The notes under the pieces are model-generated. The model saw only the letters and a program-made list of their open reading frames with translations, was not told the origin of the DNA and searched no databases. From positions 248,001 to 312,000 of the forward strand of contig NZ_JAADJT010000001.1 in the NCBI RefSeq assembly GCF_011090165.1: 64,000 nucleotides of DNA. The letters are read 5' to 3'. The stretch is from Duganella aceris. GTDB lineage: Bacteria > Pseudomonadota > Gammaproteobacteria > Burkholderiales > Burkholderiaceae_D. Positions 24,143 through 34,951 of the stretch are shown here, in pieces (position 1 is the stretch's first letter; each line of letters begins with the position of its first letter). The position numbers and the translations under genes were made by a program.

Positions 24143-24934
24143 ATGCCGACCACCCTGGACCGCAACCAGCGTAAGATTTTGATCGTGGACGATTCCGCGT
24201 TCGAGCAGCGCGTGCTGGTGGATCTGTTGAGCGAACTGCCCTATAAGGTATCGGTCGCCTTCAACGGCCTGCAGGGCTACCAGCTGGCCCTGGCCCAGCA
24301 TCCCGACCTGATCCTGCTCGACGTGCGCATGCCGAATATGGACGGCTACACCGCCTGCCGCCTGCTCAAGGCCAACCCCGCCACGCAAGACATTCCAGTG
24401 ATCTTCCTCAGCGGCGCCGACGCCGACGAGGAGCGCATCATGGGCCTGTCGATCGGCGGCGTCGACTATGTCTCCAAGCCGTTCTCGCCGGGCGAACTGG
24501 CGGCGCGCATCCAGGTGCATCTGAATTTGACGCGGCGCCAGCAGCCGCAGGCCGACGCCGCCGCGCCGCCGCCGGAAGCGGACAACGATCCGGACGCGGT
24601 CATCGTCAGCGCCGTCAAGCGGCTGGTGGCGGACAACCTGGCCTCGCTGCCCGGGCTGGCGGAGATCGCCCGCAGCGTCGGCACCTACCGGGAAAAACTG
24701 TCGCAGGTGTTCCGCGAACAGACTGGCATGACGGTGTTCGGCTATGTGCGCGAGGAGCGCATCCGGCGCGGCGAAGAATTACTCAAGGAAACCGATATCG
24801 ACGTGCAGGACATCGCGCTGCTGATCGGCTTCAACAACGCCGGCAACTTCGCCACCGCCTTCCGCGAGCGCATGGGCGTCACGCCCAGCGCCTACCGCCA
24901 GGGCATCCAGCACAAAAAGATCAGTCCCGGCTAG
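24143..24934 (+). CDS. Response regulator with AraC-type DNA-binding domain
   Basis: 263 residues from ATG 24143 (AAGGG 8 nt upstream). The REC domain occupies 10-130, with DD at 16-17, phosphoacceptor D60 (LILLDVRMPNMDG) and the conserved Lys in YVSKPF. A Pro/Ala linker (about 135-150) joins a C-terminal AraC double helix-turn-helix (about 155-258: LAEIARSVGTYREKLSQVFREQTG, DIALLIGFNNAGNFATAFRERMGVTPSAYR). It is transcribed divergently from the chaperone-usher operon, which is its likeliest target. No kinase is adjacent; the hybrid kinase at 25532 is nearest. Its stop overlaps the pnuC stop by four bases (CTAG). Confidence 0.88.
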   Translation: MPTTLDRNQRKILIVDDSAFEQRVLVDLLSELPYKVSVAFNGLQGYQLALAQHPDLILLDVRMPNMDGYTACRLLKANPATQDIPVIFLSGADADEERIMGLSIGGVDYVSKPFSPGELAARIQVHLNLTRRQQPQADAAAPPPEADNDPDAVIVSAVKRLVADNLASLPGLAEIARSVGTYREKLSQVFREQTGMTVFGYVREERIRRGEELLKETDIDVQDIALLIGFNNAGNFATAFRERMGVTPSAYRQGIQHKKISPG

Positions 24935-25500
24935 ACGGCCGGCTGGGCCCGCATCTGGCGGCGCCAGAAAAACCACGACAGCAGCGCGTTGACCCAGTAG
25001 CCGGCATACAGCACGGCGGTCAGGTGCAGGCCGCGGCTGGCGTACAGCGGCACCGAGATGCTGTTGACCAGCAGCCAGAACGGCCAGGTGTCGACCCGCC
25101 GCCCCATCAGCAGCAATTGCGCGACCACACTGAACATCAGCACGCCCGAATCGATGAACGGCGCGTAGGCGTTGGTGTAGGCCTGCAACATCAAGCCATA
25201 GCCGGCGGTGGCGAGCGCGCCGATGCCGACCATCCACGCCAGCGCGCCGAAGCGCGCGCGCGCGATCGGCAGCGGCGCGCCGCCGGCGCCACGGCGCCAT
25301 TGCAGCCAGCCGATGATGCAGGTGATGATGAAGAACAGTTGCAGCGCGACGTCGGCGTACAGGTTGACGCTGTAGAACAGCGCGCCGAACATGGCGCAGC
25401 CGATGATGCCCAGCCACCACGAATGCAGACTGTTGCGCCCGGCGAGAACGATGGAAACGGCCATGACGGCGTTGGCGGCGATTTCCAGGGCTGAAGTCAA
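24931..25500 (-). CDS. pnuC: Nicotinamide riboside transporter PnuC
   Basis: 189 residues, with about seven hydrophobic helices and short loops. PnuC hallmarks are visible: NSLHSWWLGIIGCAMFGALFYSVNLYADVALQLFFI near the N-terminus and DTWPFWLLVNSISVPLYASRGLHLTAVLYAGYWVNALLSWFFW near the C-terminus. PnuC carries nicotinamide riboside across the inner membrane by facilitated diffusion for NAD salvage. It follows the hybrid kinase gene by 31 nt on the same strand, so the two may be cotranscribed. I see no riboswitch-like structure in that short gap. Confidence 0.9.
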   Translation of the reverse strand: MTSALEIAANAVMAVSIVLAGRNSLHSWWLGIIGCAMFGALFYSVNLYADVALQLFFIITCIIGWLQWRRGAGGAPLPIARARFGALAWMVGIGALATAGYGLMLQAYTNAYAPFIDSGVLMFSVVAQLLLMGRRVDTWPFWLLVNSISVPLYASRGLHLTAVLYAGYWVNALLSWFFWRRQMRAQPAV

Positions 25501-25531
25501 GACGGCATCCTTGCGGTGATTGGAGCTCCTA

Positions 25532-27529
<1,998 letters not shown>

Positions 27530-27674
27530 GACGATTCCAGGACCAGAAACGCAAATAGTAGCAACTGTAGCGTATCGCGGCGCACAATAGTGCTACTTGC
27601 TCACCGTGCGCACGTGCTTGACAATCCCGTCCTATCTGGCAAATTGTAGCCATAGATCAATGAGGGATTTCGCC

Positions 27675-28436
27675 ATGCAAGCGCGTCATGTTTTCACCGC
27701 CATCGTGTTGATGGTGGCGGTCCAGGCGCGGGGCTGCGAGTTGCGCATGGCGATGGACCAGTGGCCACCGTATATTTTCCGTCAGGCGGGTGGCGCGCCG
27801 TCGGGGCTGGACATGGAGCTGGCGCAAGCCATCGTCAAGGAAGCCGGCTGCACGCTGCGGCTGCTGCCGGAGTTGCCGCCCTCGCGCCGCCAGGTGCTGT
27901 TCGAACAGGGCGGCATCGACCTGCTGTTGGCCGCCTCGACCACGCCGGAACGACGAGCCTACGCCCGCTTCAGCATCCCCTACCGCCACGAGTCGGTCGG
28001 CCTGTTCACCCGCACCAGCCTGCTGCCGCGCTACCAGGCCATCACCAGCCTGGACGCGCTGCTCAAGCGCAAGCTGCCGCTGCTGGCGCCCAAGGTCGGC
28101 TGGTACGGCGCCGGCTATGCGCGGCTGCAGCCGACGCTGGCGGCGCGCGGCCAACTCAGCACCTTCAGCAGTTTCCAGCAGGGCTTGCGCATGCTGGACG
28201 CCGGCCGCGCCGACCTGATCATCGGCGACCGCGCCGCGCTACGCCACGAAGCGCGGCGGCAAGGCGTCGCCATCAGCGCGCTGCCGCTGGCGCTGGTGCT
28301 GCACGCGCCGGTGCACCTGATGCTCAACAAACGCAGCACCAGCCAGGCCGACCTGGACCGCATCGACGCCGCCATCGGCCGGCTGGAGCGCCAGGGCGCA
28401 CTGAGCCAGATCCGCCGCCGCTACGACGAACTGTAG
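27675..28436 (+). CDS. Periplasmic amino-acid-type substrate-binding protein (SBP_bac_3)
   Basis: 253 residues from ATG 27675 with GAGGGA 8 nt upstream; an ATG at 27660 would give five extra residues but no ribosome site. Signal peptide MQARHVFTAIVLMVAVQARG. The mature protein has the family-3 pattern: DQWPPYIFRQAGGAPSGLDMELAQAIVKEAG, then LFEQGGIDLLLAAS and RARFSIPYRHESV-type segments, ending in a helix (RLERQGALSQIRRRYDEL). No permease or ATPase gene is nearby, so it may be a stand-alone sensor or feed a distant transporter. It is divergent from the hybrid kinase gene (145-nt gap), which fits a ligand-sensing pair, but this is inference. Confidence 0.85.
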   Translation: MQARHVFTAIVLMVAVQARGCELRMAMDQWPPYIFRQAGGAPSGLDMELAQAIVKEAGCTLRLLPELPPSRRQVLFEQGGIDLLLAASTTPERRAYARFSIPYRHESVGLFTRTSLLPRYQAITSLDALLKRKLPLLAPKVGWYGAGYARLQPTLAARGQLSTFSSFQQGLRMLDAGRADLIIGDRAALRHEARRQGVAISALPLALVLHAPVHLMLNKRSTSQADLDRIDAAIGRLERQGALSQIRRRYDEL

Positions 28437-28593
28437 TAACTCCGCAACGCCGGCGGTGCCTCCACACTGCCAATAAATCAACTCGCTGACTGTTTCCCAC
28501 GCCCCGGTTTTTCCTGCGTTGAACGCGCTTATGATCGGCTTTCCCCATGGGGAGAGACGTCCAATCAGTGCGTAAAAACTATAAAGGATCAGT

Positions 28594-31569
28594 ATGAAAA
28601 ACCACAAGCAGCGTAGTCCGCTCAAGCCGTCCGTGCTCGCCATCCTCGGCGTGCTGGCCGCGATCAGCGCCCAAGCCCAGGACCAGCCCGCAGCACCGGC
28701 CGCCGACGACAGCGTGGTGGTGTTCGTGCCCGGCTTCCGCGCCAGCCTCAACAGCGCGCTCAACATCAAGCGCAGCAGCGACGGCATCGTCGACGTGATC
28801 AAGGCCGAGGACATCGCCAAGTTCCCCGACGCCAACCTGGCCGAATCGCTGCAACGCGTGCCGGGCGTGTCGCTGACGCGCGGCGACGGCGGCGAAGGCA
28901 AGCAGATCACCGTGCGCGGCCTGAACGCCGGCTTCACCCGCGTGCGCATCAACGGCATCGAAGGCGTCACCGCCACCGGCGCCTCCGACATCAACGGCAG
29001 CACCAACCGCGGCCGCGGCTTCGACTTCAGCGTGTTCGCGTCGGAACTGTTCAACAGCCTGGAGGTGCGCAAGACGTCCGAGGCGGCGGTCGAGGAAGGC
29101 TCGCTCGGCGCCACCGTCGACCTGCGCACCGCGCGCCCGTTCGACTTCAAGGACCGCACCTTCAGCCTCGGCGGCCAGGCGCTGAACAATTCGCTGTCGC
29201 GCAAGACCGAACCGCGCGTGACCGCGCTGTATTCGGACCGCTGGAAAACCCCGGTCGGCCAGTTCGGCGCGTTGTTCTCGGCCGCGTATTCGAAACGCAC
29301 CGCGCAGGAGGAAGGCTACGAGGCGGTCGAGCTGCTCAGCGCCAGCAACGACGGCGGCTTCTGCTCGCCGCTCGGCTATGCGCCGCAGAATCCGGTCAAC
29401 ACGCCGGTCAAGGGCATCGACGCCGCCAACTGCGGCTTCGGCGTGCCGCGCACCTCCAACACCGACGCCTACAACAGCGTCTTCTCGCGCACCGACAACT
29501 ACGGCGGCACGGTGGCCAATCCGCTGCCCGGCTCGGGCGCGTTCGCGCCGCGCATCCCGCGCTATCGCCGCTCGCTGACGCAATACGAGCGCACCGGCCT
29601 GACCGGCTCGATCCAATGGAAGAACGACCGCGACAGCGCGCTCAACCTCGATCTGCTCGGCGGCAAGTTCAACAACAGCCGCTACGACAACTACATCTCG
29701 GCGATCTCGTTCGGGCGCAGCCTGGGCCAGTCCAACGGCAAACCGCAGACCTCGATCCTGGAGACCAACTTCAACCAGAACGGCAGCTGGGACTACGGCA
29801 AGTTCAACGCGGTCGACATCCGCACCGAGGGCTTGCTCGACAAATACTCGACGCTGTTCAAGCAATACGTGCTGTCCGGCCACCGCGACCTGACCGACCG
29901 CTGGCGCGTCGACTTCCTCAGCGGACAATCCAAGTCGGACCTGGACGAACCGATGCGCGCCACCGTGCAGTTCGACTCGCCGAACGTCAACGGCTTCTCC
30001 TACGACTTCCGCAACAACCGTAATGTGCCGACGCTGAACTTCGGCATCGACGTCGCCAATCCGAACAACTTCAGCTTCGCGCCGCAGGAGGCGGACGGCA
30101 CCTTCCACGGCCAGTTCGTCGGCCGCTACCTGCACACCCGCAACACGCTGAAGACCAACGAGATCAACACCAGCTTCGAGCTCAATGACAACCTGACCTT
30201 GCGCGGCGGCTTCTCCAAGCGCGACAACACCTGGAGCAACGTCGAGATCGCATCGGGCGGCAACGGCCTGGCCTTGCCGAGCGGCGTCTCGCTGGCCAGC
30301 CTGACGCGCCAGATCAGCGACTTCGGGCGCGGTCTGGGCGGCAGCGGCGTGCCGACCTCGTGGACGGCGGTGGACCTGGATAAATTCCGCGCCGTGTACG
30401 ACATCGAATGCCATTGCTCGAAGGTGCCGGGCTCCAGCTACGACCTGCTGGGCCAGGTCAACCGCGGCGTCGACGAATCGATCAAGGCGCTGTTCCTGAT
30501 GGCGGACTTCAAGTACGACCTGTGGTCGATTCCGCTGCGCGGCAATGTCGGCGCGCGCGAGGCGCACACCGACGTCACCTCGTTCGCGCTGGTCAACGCC
30601 AACGGCGTGCTGCAACCGGCCACGATCACCAACAGCTACCGCGACTTCCTGCCGGCGCTGAACGTTTCGGCCACCTTGCCGCACGACGTGATGCTGCGCT
30701 TCTCGGCCGGCAAGACCGTGGCGCGGCCGGAGTACACCGACCTGGCGCCGTCGACCACGCTGTCGTCGCAAAGCCAGACGGTGAGCATCGGCAACCCGAT
30801 GCTGGCGCCGATCCGCGCCAAGACCTACGACCTGCAGGCCGAGTGGTACTACGCCAAGAACGCGATGGTCTCGGCCGGCGTATTCCACAAGGAGATCGGC
30901 ACCTTCATCCAGGGCGTGTCGGAGCGCGCGGTGTTCTCGTCGCTGGGCTTGCCGGATTCGATCCTGATCGGCGGCGGCTGCAGCATCACCGGCGGCACGC
31001 CGGCCTGCCCGACCCTGCCGAACACCACCGTGGTGGTCAACCGCAAGGTCAACACGCCGGGCGGTCCGCTGACCGGCTACGAGCTGAACCTGCAAGCGCC
31101 GTTCAGCTTCCTGCCCGGCATCTGGAGCAACTTCGGCTTGCTGGCCAACTACACGCATGTGGATTCGAAGATCACCTACATCACCCGGGTCGACAATCCG
31201 AACACGGCCGCCAACGAGAAGCTGACGCAGCAAGCCAACTTCACCGGCCTGTCGCCGAACGCGCACAACCTGACCTTGTTCTACGAGGACAACAAGTTCA
31301 GCGCACGGGTCTCGGCGGCGCACCGCTCGTCGTATCTGCTGGCGGTGCTGGGCGACGTGCAGGGGCATGACTTCACCACGGTCGACGGCTCGACCAATGT
31401 CGACTTCAGCATGTCGTACAACATCACGCCGCAGCTGCGGGTCAGCTTCGAAGGCCAGAACCTGAACGACACGCCGCTGCGCTACGGCCGCGACAGCCAG
31501 CGCAACGACACGCTGCTGTACGTGCACTCGGGCCGGTCCTTTGTGCTGGGGTTGAACTACAAGTATTAA
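28594..31569 (+). CDS. TonB-dependent receptor (large, Xanthomonas-type carbohydrate/nutrient group)
   Basis: 991 residues. The signal peptide ends near AQAQ (about 29). The plug domain lies at about 45-170 (VDVIKAEDIAKFPDANLAESLQRVPGVSLTRGDGGEGKQITVRGL, FNSLEVRKTSEAAVEEGSLGATVDL), and a long 22-strand barrel ends in the aromatic strand SFVLGLNYKY. The plug pattern and length belong to the subgroup (TIGR01782-like) often tied to complex carbohydrate or peptide uptake. The substrate is unknown. AAAGGA lies upstream of the ATG. It is a single gene, convergent with a catalase-family gene; no TonB or regulatory FecIR genes are adjacent. Confidence 0.93.
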   Translation: MKNHKQRSPLKPSVLAILGVLAAISAQAQDQPAAPAADDSVVVFVPGFRASLNSALNIKRSSDGIVDVIKAEDIAKFPDANLAESLQRVPGVSLTRGDGGEGKQITVRGLNAGFTRVRINGIEGVTATGASDINGSTNRGRGFDFSVFASELFNSLEVRKTSEAAVEEGSLGATVDLRTARPFDFKDRTFSLGGQALNNSLSRKTEPRVTALYSDRWKTPVGQFGALFSAAYSKRTAQEEGYEAVELLSASNDGGFCSPLGYAPQNPVNTPVKGIDAANCGFGVPRTSNTDAYNSVFSRTDNYGGTVANPLPGSGAFAPRIPRYRRSLTQYERTGLTGSIQWKNDRDSALNLDLLGGKFNNSRYDNYISAISFGRSLGQSNGKPQTSILETNFNQNGSWDYGKFNAVDIRTEGLLDKYSTLFKQYVLSGHRDLTDRWRVDFLSGQSKSDLDEPMRATVQFDSPNVNGFSYDFRNNRNVPTLNFGIDVANPNNFSFAPQEADGTFHGQFVGRYLHTRNTLKTNEINTSFELNDNLTLRGGFSKRDNTWSNVEIASGGNGLALPSGVSLASLTRQISDFGRGLGGSGVPTSWTAVDLDKFRAVYDIECHCSKVPGSSYDLLGQVNRGVDESIKALFLMADFKYDLWSIPLRGNVGAREAHTDVTSFALVNANGVLQPATITNSYRDFLPALNVSATLPHDVMLRFSAGKTVARPEYTDLAPSTTLSSQSQTVSIGNPMLAPIRAKTYDLQAEWYYAKNAMVSAGVFHKEIGTFIQGVSERAVFSSLGLPDSILIGGGCSITGGTPACPTLPNTTVVVNRKVNTPGGPLTGYELNLQAPFSFLPGIWSNFGLLANYTHVDSKITYITRVDNPNTAANEKLTQQANFTGLSPNAHNLTLFYEDNKFSARVSAAHRSSYLLAVLGDVQGHDFTTVDGSTNVDFSMSYNITPQLRVSFEGQNLNDTPLRYGRDSQRNDTLLYVHSGRSFVLGLNYKY

Positions 31570-31583
31570 TCGCGACGATTAAT
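31565..31583. terminator. Perfect dyad between convergent stop codons
   Basis: ATTAATCG (31565-31572) and CGATTAAT (31576-31583) form an 8-bp perfect inverted repeat around a 3-nt loop. It contains the stop codons of both the TonB receptor and the convergent catalase-family gene. It could end transcription from both sides, but it lacks a T-run. Confidence 0.35.
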
Positions 31584-32697
31584 GCTCGCGCCACTGGTCG
31601 AGGTTGTGCGGCTCGGCCAGCGGCGTGCCGTTGCGTTCGGCGCGGAAGCGGGCCGAGGCCGCATACACGGCGCGGCGCACCCGCATGATCGAGCCGATCG
31701 GGCGGTGCGCGGCGATGCAATGCCACGGATTGAATTGCATGCCGTCGTCCACCAGCAGCGACAGGCTGTGGGTCCACCCCGCCTGCGGCTCGGCGCGGAT
31801 GCGCGCCACGGCGATGAACGGACTGTCCTCCTGCGGCCATTCGACCGAGGCGTCCTCGATCGGCATCTTCTCCAGATCGGTGCACAGCTGCACCCGAAGT
31901 TCCCACTCGGCGCTGTGTTCGGTCATGAAATCGACCACCGCGCCGCGCAGGCCGTTGGGTTTGTGGTCCAGGTCGACTTCCTGGTCCTTCAGCGCCACCA
32001 GCTCCGGCGACACCGGCGCCAGCGACAGCTTGGCCATGTGGCGGCCGTACAGCAGCGGCACCTGGGTGAAGAAGGTTTCGCCGAGGATGTGGGTCAGCGG
32101 CTGGCCGCCGAGTCCCTTGAGCGCGCCGCTCTCGCCGCCGACCGCCTCCAGCGCCTTTTCCGCGCCGCGCAGGGCCGCCGACAGCGCTTTCTTCAGGCCG
32201 GGCGCCTTGTCGGTGGTGGCGGCCAACAGCTTGGCGTTGCCGAGGAATTGTTTCGCCGTCGGCACCAGGAAGGCCGGGCCGTTGACCATCACGAAATCCT
32301 GGGTGACGTCGCCGGCGCCGTCGGGCAAGCGCTCGCCGGGCACGCCGATCAGCTTGATCGCCATGCCGCGCGGGGTCGAGACCTTGTCGTCCAGCAGATC
32401 GCCGGGCGTGGTCGACAGCCGCATCACCACCGGCCACTCGCCGTCGATGGTGGCGAACAGGCCCTGGGCGAAATCCGGCGGCAGGTTGGGCAGCACGCGC
32501 AGGGTGCCGCGCAGCAGGCCGTGGCTCTTGGCGTGCACGCCGCGCGGGGCGTGGCCGCTGTCCTTGTCGACGGTATCGGCGATGCCGCGCATGGTCTCGG
32601 TCAGACCGGCGATGGTTTCGGCCTCGCCCTCCTCCGGAATTTCATACGAAGGGTCGTAAGGCAGGGGCTGGGTCAGATGACGGGTCGGAAAGTCCAT
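31579..32697 (-). CDS. Catalase-family haem protein
   Basis: 372 residues from ATG 32697 with GGA upstream. It has the catalase-like core: RGVHAKSHGLLRGTLRVL at about 52-70 (in the position of the catalytic His segment), then MRLSTTPGDLLDDKVSTPRGMAIKLIGVPGE, DFVMVNGPAFLVPTAKQFL, and a C-terminal RRAVYAASARFRAERNG whose Arg-x3-Tyr matches the proximal haem ligand spacing. It lacks the N- and C-terminal arms of true catalases (about 480 residues or more), placing it in the catalase-like group that can use organic peroxides. Activity is inferred. It is monocistronic and convergent with the TonB receptor. Confidence 0.85.
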   Translation of the reverse strand: MDFPTRHLTQPLPYDPSYEIPEEGEAETIAGLTETMRGIADTVDKDSGHAPRGVHAKSHGLLRGTLRVLPNLPPDFAQGLFATIDGEWPVVMRLSTTPGDLLDDKVSTPRGMAIKLIGVPGERLPDGAGDVTQDFVMVNGPAFLVPTAKQFLGNAKLLAATTDKAPGLKKALSAALRGAEKALEAVGGESGALKGLGGQPLTHILGETFFTQVPLLYGRHMAKLSLAPVSPELVALKDQEVDLDHKPNGLRGAVVDFMTEHSAEWELRVQLCTDLEKMPIEDASVEWPQEDSPFIAVARIRAEPQAGWTHSLSLLVDDGMQFNPWHCIAAHRPIGSIMRVRRAVYAASARFRAERNGTPLAEPHNLDQWREH

Positions 32698-32766
32698 GGG
32701 GGATCCTGTAAGAGTTGATCCTCCATGTTGGCCCAAGCCGCGCCGCGCGTCTGTGGCGGCGCGCAC

Positions 32767-33153
32767 CTACGGCAATATGCGCTGCCTGATCCAGGCGGCC
32801 GTTTCCACTTCGTTCTTGGCGCCAGCCGCAACCGCGAGCATGAAGTTGACGGCGTCAATGTCGGCGAATTGGAGCTTGACGCCATTGATCGCCAGGAATA
32901 AGCGTCCGACAATCCAAGCGGTGCGCTTATTGCCGTCGCTGAACCCATGACTGGTGGCCAAGCCGTAGATATACGCTGCGGCCAGATCGGCCGCATCGGG
33001 AGGCGGGTTGCCGTAGGCAGCAAGGTTTGGCGCCTGGTTGAGGGCCGCCTCCACCGCGTTCAGATCGCGCACACCGGACAAACCGCCATGGATCGCCAAT
33101 TGTTTATCGTGGACAGCGTAGACGGTGGCCGGTTGAACCCAGTTCCACGTCAT
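32767..33153 (-). CDS. doc: Doc-type Fic-fold toxin
   Basis: 128 residues with the death-on-curing motif HGFSDGNKRTA at about residues 69-79 (family HxFxDxNKRTA). In Doc the Lys replaces the Gly of true Fic AMP-transferases, and the enzyme phosphorylates EF-Tu to stop translation. The N-terminal IHGGLSGVRDLNAVEAALNQAP is the usual Doc helix. It overlaps the AbrB-type antitoxin gene by ATGA and follows it, the standard antitoxin-toxin order. Base composition is lower in G+C than the neighbours, suggesting acquisition. All active-site residues look intact. Confidence 0.92.
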   Translation of the reverse strand: MTWNWVQPATVYAVHDKQLAIHGGLSGVRDLNAVEAALNQAPNLAAYGNPPPDAADLAAAYIYGLATSHGFSDGNKRTAWIVGRLFLAINGVKLQFADIDAVNFMLAVAAGAKNEVETAAWIRQRILP

Positions 33154-33377
33154 TTAGCCAAAGCGCGAAGGATCTCGCGGTCGTCGTGCATGATGGATTC
33201 TGCCATCTCCATCTGACGTGCGAACTCGGGATTATAGGGCGTGATCCGCATCGCCCCATCGGGCGCTTCAGTCAAATACAAGATATCGCCCTTTTGCACA
33301 TTCAGGATACGTTTGGCCTCTTTGTTCAAGATCAAGCCTTCCGACGCCCCGACAGTAGTCACTTTGAATGTCAACAT
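33150..33377 (-). CDS. AbrB/MazE/SpoVT-type antitoxin of Doc
   Basis: 75 residues. The N-terminal half is a swapped-hairpin AbrB DNA-binding domain (FKVTTVGASEGLILNKEAKRILNVQKGDILYLTEAPDGAMRITPY). The C-terminal 25 residues (EFARQMEMAESIMHDDREILRALAK) would wrap the toxin. It is first in the operon and overlaps doc. GGAGG lies 4 nt before the ATG, immediately downstream of a palindrome that overlaps a TATAAT-type -10 box, so autoregulation is likely. Phd is the usual Doc partner; an AbrB-type partner is also known in Doc families. Confidence 0.88.
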   Translation of the reverse strand: MLTFKVTTVGASEGLILNKEAKRILNVQKGDILYLTEAPDGAMRITPYNPEFARQMEMAESIMHDDREILRALAK

Positions 33378-33386
33378 GATACCTCC

Positions 33387-33404
33387 ATATAATTTTTATT
33401 ATAT
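33387..33404 (-). promoter_or_regulatory. Operator/promoter palindrome of the antitoxin-toxin operon
   Basis: ATATAAT (33387-33393) and ATTATAT (33398-33404) flank a 4-nt T-run, a perfect dyad. Read on the minus strand it contains TATAAT, a consensus -10 box, and ends 1 nt before GGAGG. An antitoxin bound here would block both polymerase and, in RNA form, ribosome access. Confidence 0.6.
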
Positions 33405-33421
33405 AGGGAGGGACTAGCGTG

Positions 33422-33946
33422 TCAATGACGAGGTGGTTGGGTCGCCCTCTTAAACGGTTGCGGCGGTGGCGTTTTAAGCTCGCGCAGGCAGCGCGCCACC
33501 ACGCCGGTCACCTTTGCTTGAAGGTCTTTGGAGGTGATGACGGTGCAAACGAAAACATCCTGGGGAATAATTTTGGACAGCGTCAACTCGTTGGCGGCGC
33601 CATAGCCGCAGTTGAGCCATTTCTGCAAACCGGGAACTTGACGCATTTGCCAGGTAGCCATCGTTTCATACCTGCCGTCCGAAGCCGCCGAAGGCTCCAC
33701 CCCAGCCCTGGTCACCGGCGCACCGTAGATGATGGCGCCGGCGGTTACCATCAACGACGAGGGCGCGAAGGGCGTCCAGCCTTGGGCGATCGCGTCGAAG
33801 CGAATTCTTCGCGCGTCGAACAGATCGGGACAGGCGACCTGATATTCGACGATATGGGCACGATCAAGCATCGCCGAATGCCCCTGCGATACGAAGACGA
33901 GCGGCATCAGAAACGCCACCGCCAAATTACACCACCGATTCTCCAT
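33422..33946 (-). CDS. Small exported protein, STY0301-like
   Basis: 174 residues from ATG 33946 with AAGG upstream. Signal peptide NLAVAFLMPLVFVSQGHS (cleavage about 24). The mature protein has the pattern VACPDLFDARRIRF, GWTPFAPSS, TWQMRQVPGLQKWLNCGYG, LSKIIPQDVFVCTV. The placing of ACP, W..C.Y and the late V.C resembles the small secreted STY0301 family of unknown function. The three cysteines could form a disulphide. It lies 44 nt upstream of the antitoxin, on the same strand but probably a separate unit. Lower GC suggests it came with the toxin-antitoxin pair. Confidence 0.55.
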   Translation of the reverse strand: MENRWCNLAVAFLMPLVFVSQGHSAMLDRAHIVEYQVACPDLFDARRIRFDAIAQGWTPFAPSSLMVTAGAIIYGAPVTRAGVEPSAASDGRYETMATWQMRQVPGLQKWLNCGYGAANELTLSKIIPQDVFVCTVITSKDLQAKVTGVVARCLRELKTPPPQPFKRATQPPRH

Positions 33947-34057
33947 AGCCTTCCTCCCCTCCCGCATGGCGGACGAATTGAAGGCACATGGTGCATCGCT
34001 CGCATGCACTTGTCTTTGACGCTACTCATGCCCGGAGGAATAAGTAGCGTCGCGGAC

Positions 34058-34828
34058 TCAGGCGAACTTGGTGAAGTCCGGCTTGCGCTTTTCGAAGAAG
34101 GCGGTGAAGGCTTCCTTGGCTTCCGGGGCGCTCAGCATGGCGGCGAAGTATTTGTTTTCGGCGGCCATGGTGTCGCTGACCGGGCCTTTGCGGGCGGCTT
34201 TCATCAGCTGCTTGGTGGCGCGGATCGAGCTGGCCGGCAAGGCCACCAGCTTGGCCGCCTGCCCTTGCGCAAACGCCAGCAGCTCGGCCGCCGGCAGCAC
34301 CTTCGAGACCAGGCCCATCTCCAGCGCTTCCTGCGCCAGGAAGGCTTCGCCCAGCATCAGCTTCTCGGCGGCGCGCGGGTAGCCGGCGATCTGCGTCAGC
34401 AGCAGGCTCGATGCGAATTCTGGGCACAGGCCCAGCTGCACGAACGGCATCGAGAACTTGGCGTTCTCGGCCGCGTAGACCAGGTCGCAATGCATCAGCA
34501 GCGTGGTGCCGATGCCCACCGCTGCGCCGGATACGGCCGCTACCACCGGCTTGGCGGCGCCGCTCAGCGCCAGCATGAATTTGTAGACCGACCGCTCTTC
34601 CAGCGCGCCGTCGCGGCCGCTTTTCATGAAGTCTTCCAGATCGTTGCCGGCGGTGAAGATCTCCGGCTTGCCGACGATCAGGATGGCGCGCACGGCGGTG
34701 TCCTGCTCGGCGTCGTTGATGGCGTCGGCCATCGTTTGGTACATCGCGGCGGTGATCGCGTTCTTGCGTTCCGGGCGGTTGAATTCCAGCGTCAGGACGC
34801 CGTTTTCCTTGGTGCTCAAAATATCCAT
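34058..34828 (-). CDS. Enoyl-CoA hydratase/isomerase family protein
   Basis: 256 residues, crotonase fold. Oxyanion-hole segments are visible: PEIFTAGNDLEDFM (about 55-68) and SGAAVGIGTTLLMHCDLVYAAENAKFSMPFVQLGLCPEFASSLLL (about 99-143). The Glu normally acting as catalytic base in hydratases is at PEFASS, so the exact reaction (hydratase or isomerase) is uncertain. It is last in the beta-oxidation operon, separated from the thiolase by 123 nt that carry a palindromic repeat; its own promoter is possible. Confidence 0.88.
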   Translation of the reverse strand: MDILSTKENGVLTLEFNRPERKNAITAAMYQTMADAINDAEQDTAVRAILIVGKPEIFTAGNDLEDFMKSGRDGALEERSVYKFMLALSGAAKPVVAAVSGAAVGIGTTLLMHCDLVYAAENAKFSMPFVQLGLCPEFASSLLLTQIAGYPRAAEKLMLGEAFLAQEALEMGLVSKVLPAAELLAFAQGQAAKLVALPASSIRATKQLMKAARKGPVSDTMAAENKYFAAMLSAPEAKEAFTAFFEKRKPDFTKFA

Positions 34829-34884
34829 GTCATCTCCAGATGATTAAGGGCGCCGCAGCGCCCTTTTACCCCGCACTGCCATGC

Positions 34885-34914
34885 AGGGTCGGACCCCGTA
34901 CGGGGTCCGACCCT
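34885..34914 (+). repeat. Dispersed 30-bp palindrome, copy 1
   Basis: AGGGTCGGACCCCGT pairs perfectly with ACGGGGTCCGACCCT. It lies 38 nt downstream of the thiolase stop, before the enoyl-CoA hydratase gene. The leader on the left (TTACCCCGCACTGCCATGCA) closely matches the leader of copy 3 read on the minus strand. See copies at 41221 and 53123. Confidence 0.9.
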
Positions 34915-34951
34915 TAAGCGGTAACGCGTGCGTATCGCTAAAGGATGCGGG

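Noticed and set aside
25501..25531. NAD-type riboswitch upstream of pnuC
   Set aside because: The gap from the preceding gene is 31 nt and shows no structured element.
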